64,000 nt of DNA from Vicinamibacterales bacterium (GTDB taxonomy: Bacteria > Acidobacteriota > Vicinamibacteria > Vicinamibacterales > UBA2999). Both the position numbers and the translations under genes were made by a program. Position 1 is the first letter of the stretch. Each line of letters opens with the position of its first letter. The stretch is taken from the NCBI GenBank assembly GCA_041659285.1, contig JBAZYO010000003.1, positions 1 to 64,000 on the forward strand. The letters run 5' to 3'. Shown piece after piece: positions 58,588 to 64,000 of this stretch. The notes under the pieces were generated by a model. That model saw nothing but the letters and a program-made list of their open reading frames with translations, was not told the origin of the DNA and ran no database searches.

Positions 58588-59129
58588 TGACCGACGTCGC
58601 GACCAAGAGCTGGTACATCGTCCACACCTATTCGGGCTTCGAGAAGAAGGTCGCCGAGTCGCTCGAGGAGCGCAAGAAGGCATATGGGCTCGCCGACGAG
58701 ATTGGCGAGATCCTGATCCCGACCGAGGATGTCGTCGAGATGCGCGGGGGCCGCAAGGTGGTCTCCTCCAAGCGCTTCTTCCCCGGCTACATCCTGGTCG
58801 AGATGAACATGACCGACAACGCGTGGCACGTCGTCAAGAACACGCCGAAGGTCACCGGATTTGTCGGCGCCGGCTCGAAGCCGACGCCGCTCAGCAAGGA
58901 AGAGGTCGAGCAGATTCTCGACCAGGTCAAGACGGCGGCGGAGAAGCCGAAGCCGAAGTACACGTTCGACAAGGGCGACCAGGTGCGCATCAACGAGGGC
59001 CCGTTCACCGGCTTCAACGGCGCGGTCGACGAGGTCAACGTCGAGAAGAACACGCTGAAGGTGATGGTTACGATCTTCGGCCGCGCGACACCAGTGGAGC
59101 TCGATTTTCTGCAGGTTGAGAAACTGTAA
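58587..59129 (+). CDS. nusG: Transcription antitermination factor NusG
   Basis: A 180-aa NusG: NGN domain (SWYIVHTYSGFEKKVAESLE, FFPGYILVEM) and KOW domain (FDKGDQVRINEGPFTGFNGAV). Binds the RNA-polymerase clamp and couples to S10 or Rho. Start at ATG 58587; upstream in-frame residues lie in secE. Stop overlaps rplK by one base. Confidence 0.96.
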   Translation: MTDVATKSWYIVHTYSGFEKKVAESLEERKKAYGLADEIGEILIPTEDVVEMRGGRKVVSSKRFFPGYILVEMNMTDNAWHVVKNTPKVTGFVGAGSKPTPLSKEEVEQILDQVKTAAEKPKPKYTFDKGDQVRINEGPFTGFNGAVDEVNVEKNTLKVMVTIFGRATPVELDFLQVEKL

Positions 59130-59554
59130 TGGCGAAAAAAGTTCAGGCAATGGTCAAGCTCCAGATTCCCGCCGGCAAGGCCACTCCGGCCCCGCCCGTG
59201 GGCACGGCGCTCGGCCCGCACGGCGTCAACATCATGGACTTCGTCAAGGCCTTCAACGCCAGGACGGCGAAGGACGACGGGCTGATCATTCCCGCGGTGG
59301 TGACGATCTACTCGGACCGCTCGTACACCTTCATCACCAAGACGCCGCCGGCGTCGGTGCTGCTGAAGCGCGCGGCGAACCTCGCCAAGGGGTCCGCGGT
59401 GCCGAACAAGAACAAGGTCGGCCAGGTGACGGCGAAGCAGGTCGAGGAGATCGCCAAGCTGAAGATGCCCGACCTCAACACCGATTCGATCGAATCGGCC
59501 GTCCGCACCGTGTCCGGCACGGCGCGCTCGATGGGACTCGACGTAGTCGGATAG
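59129..59554 (+). CDS. rplK: 50S ribosomal protein L11
   Basis: The 141-aa product has KLQIPAGKATPAPPVGTALG in the N-domain and VEEIAKLKMPDLNT, then SGTARSMGLDVVG at the end. Forms the GTPase-associated centre with 23S rRNA. Normal length. Confidence 0.98.
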   Translation: MAKKVQAMVKLQIPAGKATPAPPVGTALGPHGVNIMDFVKAFNARTAKDDGLIIPAVVTIYSDRSYTFITKTPPASVLLKRAANLAKGSAVPNKNKVGQVTAKQVEEIAKLKMPDLNTDSIESAVRTVSGTARSMGLDVVG

Positions 59555-59606
59555 GCAAGTGGGAGGGCTGGCTTCGGCCACCCGCTAACACCACGGTTGG
59601 AGAAAC

Positions 59607-60311
59607 ATGAGAACACACGGCAAAAAGTACACGGCGGCCCGCGGGCAGGTGGAGAACAAGGTGTATCCACTGGCTGACGCGCTCCCGCTCGTGCAGAAGA
59701 TCAAGTTCGCCAAGTTCGACGAGACCGTGGCGCTGTCGATTCGCCTCGGTGTCGACCCCAAGCACGCCGACCAGATGGTGCGCGGCACGGTGGTCCTGCC
59801 GCATGGCCTCGGCAAGTCCAAGAGCGTGCTGGTGATTGCCGGCCCGGACAAGCAGAAGGAAGCGCTCGAGGCCGGCGCCGACATCGTCGGCGGCGAGGAA
59901 CTGGTCGAGAAGATCAACGCCGGCTGGACCGCGTTCGACGCGGTGGTGGCGACGCCCGACATGATGCGCGCGGTGGGCAAGCTGGGCAAGGTGCTCGGTC
60001 CCCGCGGCCTGATGCCGAACCCGAAGACCGGCACCGTGACGCCGAACGTGGCGCAGGCGGTCAAGGAAATCAAGGCCGGCAAGGTGGAGTTCCGCGTCGA
60101 CAAGACCGGCATCGTCCACGCCCCGGTCGGCAAGACCTCCTTTTCGGCGGAGAACCTCGTCGACAACGCGACGGCGCTGATCGACAGCATCGTGCGGGCC
60201 AAGCCGGCGGCGGCGAAGGGCAAGTACCTCAAGAGCATCACGGTGTCGTCCACGATGGGCCCCGGCGTCAAGATCGATGAAAGCGGCGTGGAAACAGCCG
60301 CGAAGAAGTAG
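59607..60311 (+). CDS. rplA: 50S ribosomal protein L1
   Basis: A 234-aa L1: KFDETVALSIRLGVDPKHAD, GTVVLPHGLGK, MPNPKTGTVT and a C-terminal GPGVKIDES region. In many bacteria L1 also represses its own operon by binding the rplK leader. Normal length. Confidence 0.97.
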   Translation: MRTHGKKYTAARGQVENKVYPLADALPLVQKIKFAKFDETVALSIRLGVDPKHADQMVRGTVVLPHGLGKSKSVLVIAGPDKQKEALEAGADIVGGEELVEKINAGWTAFDAVVATPDMMRAVGKLGKVLGPRGLMPNPKTGTVTPNVAQAVKEIKAGKVEFRVDKTGIVHAPVGKTSFSAENLVDNATALIDSIVRAKPAAAKGKYLKSITVSSTMGPGVKIDESGVETAAKK

Positions 60312-60325
60312 GCGGGGCAGAAATC

Positions 60326-60853
60326 ATGGCAGTGACACGAGCCGACAAGACCGCCGCAGTGACAGCACTGGAAGGCATGTTCAAGGGCGCCGAAGTGGCG
60401 ATCCTGGTGGACTACAAGGGCATCAACGTGCCCCAGGTGACGGAGCTGCGCTCGCAGCTGCGCAAGTCGAAGGCCAGCTACAAGGTCGTCAAGAACTCGC
60501 TGGCCAAGCGGGCGCTGAAGGGCACCGCCTACGAGACGCTGGCGGGATACTTCGAGGGCACCACCGCGGTGGCCTATACCGACGGCGATCCGGTGGCGCT
60601 GGCGAAGACGCTGACGACCTTCATGAAGACGGTGCCGGCGCTGCAGATCAAGGCGGCGGTGGTGCAGGGGCAGACCTTGAAGGCGGCGGAAGTGGCGAGC
60701 CTCGCCACGCTGCCGGGCAAGCCCGAACTCTACGCGAAGCTGCTCTTCCTCCTCCAGGCGCCGATGGTGAACCTGGTGCGCGTGCTGAACGCGGTGCCGA
60801 GGGATCTGATGAGCGTGCTCGTGCAGGCGGAAACGAAGCGCAAAGAATCATAG
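60326..60853 (+). CDS. rplJ: 50S ribosomal protein L10
   Basis: A 175-aa L10: AVTRADKTAAVTALEGMFK, ILVDYKGINVPQVTELRSQL, VVKNSLAKRALKG and the C-terminal helix that binds L7/L12 dimers (LLQAPMVNLVRVLNAVP). The 14-bp gap before it leaves no room for a full L10 leader structure unless that lies in rplA. Confidence 0.97.
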   Translation: MAVTRADKTAAVTALEGMFKGAEVAILVDYKGINVPQVTELRSQLRKSKASYKVVKNSLAKRALKGTAYETLAGYFEGTTAVAYTDGDPVALAKTLTTFMKTVPALQIKAAVVQGQTLKAAEVASLATLPGKPELYAKLLFLLQAPMVNLVRVLNAVPRDLMSVLVQAETKRKES

Positions 60854-60930
60854 GGTCGCGGCGGCGCGGGCATGAGCCCAAGCCCCAAGCCCCAGGACCC
60901 CAGCCGTTTTTTACTTAAGGAGCGATAGCA

Positions 60931-61320
<390 letters not shown>

Positions 61321-61358
61321 CACCTCGACCGACGCGGACAGTTTACGACCGTGGTGAC

Positions 61359-61400
61359 GGACACCAGGGGTGAGCCCCTGGTGTCCGCCGTACTTTTTTT
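61359..61400 (+). terminator. Attenuator-like hairpin between rplL and rpoB
   Basis: GGACACCAGGGG-TGAG-CCCCTGGTGTCC forms a perfect 12-pair stem (61359-61386), followed after 7 nt by TTTTTTT (61394-61400). The offset U-run should weaken termination. A partial terminator at this place is known in E. coli, where it lowers rpoBC relative to ribosomal-protein expression. Confidence 0.75.
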
Positions 61401-61425
61401 CACCTCCCGGGACCCCGAGCGACGC

Positions 61426-64000
<2,575 letters not shown>

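Noticed and set aside
58523..59119. 198-aa plus-strand frame overlapping nusG
   Set aside because: It is a GC-frame artefact in another phase over nusG; NusG has complete NGN and KOW motifs in its own frame.

Overview
The window is a GC-rich (roughly two-thirds G+C) bacterial chromosome segment, densely packed and mostly co-oriented. A diderm is indicated by a LolB-type lipoprotein, heptose/LPS-core genes, Tat-exported hydrolases and TPR periplasmic proteins. The style (nuo operon, secreted PD40/amidohydrolase and S9 peptidase genes, a zinc-binding insert in RpoB) suggests Acidobacteriota, perhaps Vicinamibacteria. That placement is inference. Two single-base frameshifts in otherwise well-conserved genes (nuoH, phoD) suggest a draft or metagenome assembly.

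Region 1 (1-12.5 kb) is a respiratory complex I operon, nuoA-B-C-[gmhA]-D-EF-H-J-K-L-M-N. It has a heptose-isomerase gene between nuoC and nuoD, a fused nuoE-nuoF, and no nuoG or nuoI. A 29-bp-periodic array of 13-bp palindromes fills the gap between nuoN and the convergent selA.

Region 2 (12.6-17.2 kb) holds selA, two small uncharacterised genes, a cold-shock gene with a structured leader, and purH. Region 3 (17.2-20.5 kb) is a compact chromosomal integron: an intI-type integrase, two cassettes (a toxin-antitoxin pair; DUF3024 plus DUF6429) and two attC sites. It is bracketed by a duplicated, diverged purH 3' end.

Region 4 (20.5-25.5 kb) is accessory: cupins, a secreted creatininase-like hydrolase, a membrane mutase-like protein, a coiled-coil repeat protein and an alpha/beta hydrolase. 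Region 5 (25.5-29 kb, minus strand) is a translationally coupled LPS-core cluster: Trm112-like zinc ribbon, heptosyltransferase, O-antigen ligase-like protein and heptose-7-phosphate kinase. It uses the product of the gmhA lying in the nuo operon.

Region 6 (29-64 kb) is a housekeeping superoperon: TPR-lolB-ispE-tRNA(Gln)-prs-rplY-pth, rpsF-rpsR-rplI, dnaB-alr-radA-PIN/TRAM, ispDF, gltX, rlmB, tRNA Thr-Tyr-Gly-Thr, tuf, rpmG, tRNA(Trp), secE-nusG-rplKAJL-rpoB. The order resembles both the B. subtilis radA-to-rpoB region and the E. coli tRNA-tufB-secE-rpoB region. It is interrupted by plsC, a B3/B4-domain gene and several exported hydrolases. The window ends inside rpoB.

Several genes have a -10-like hexamer only 6-16 nt upstream of the start codon and no Shine-Dalgarno sequence, suggesting leaderless or very short-leader transcripts. 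All functional calls come from reading the sequence and recognising motifs; no search was run.
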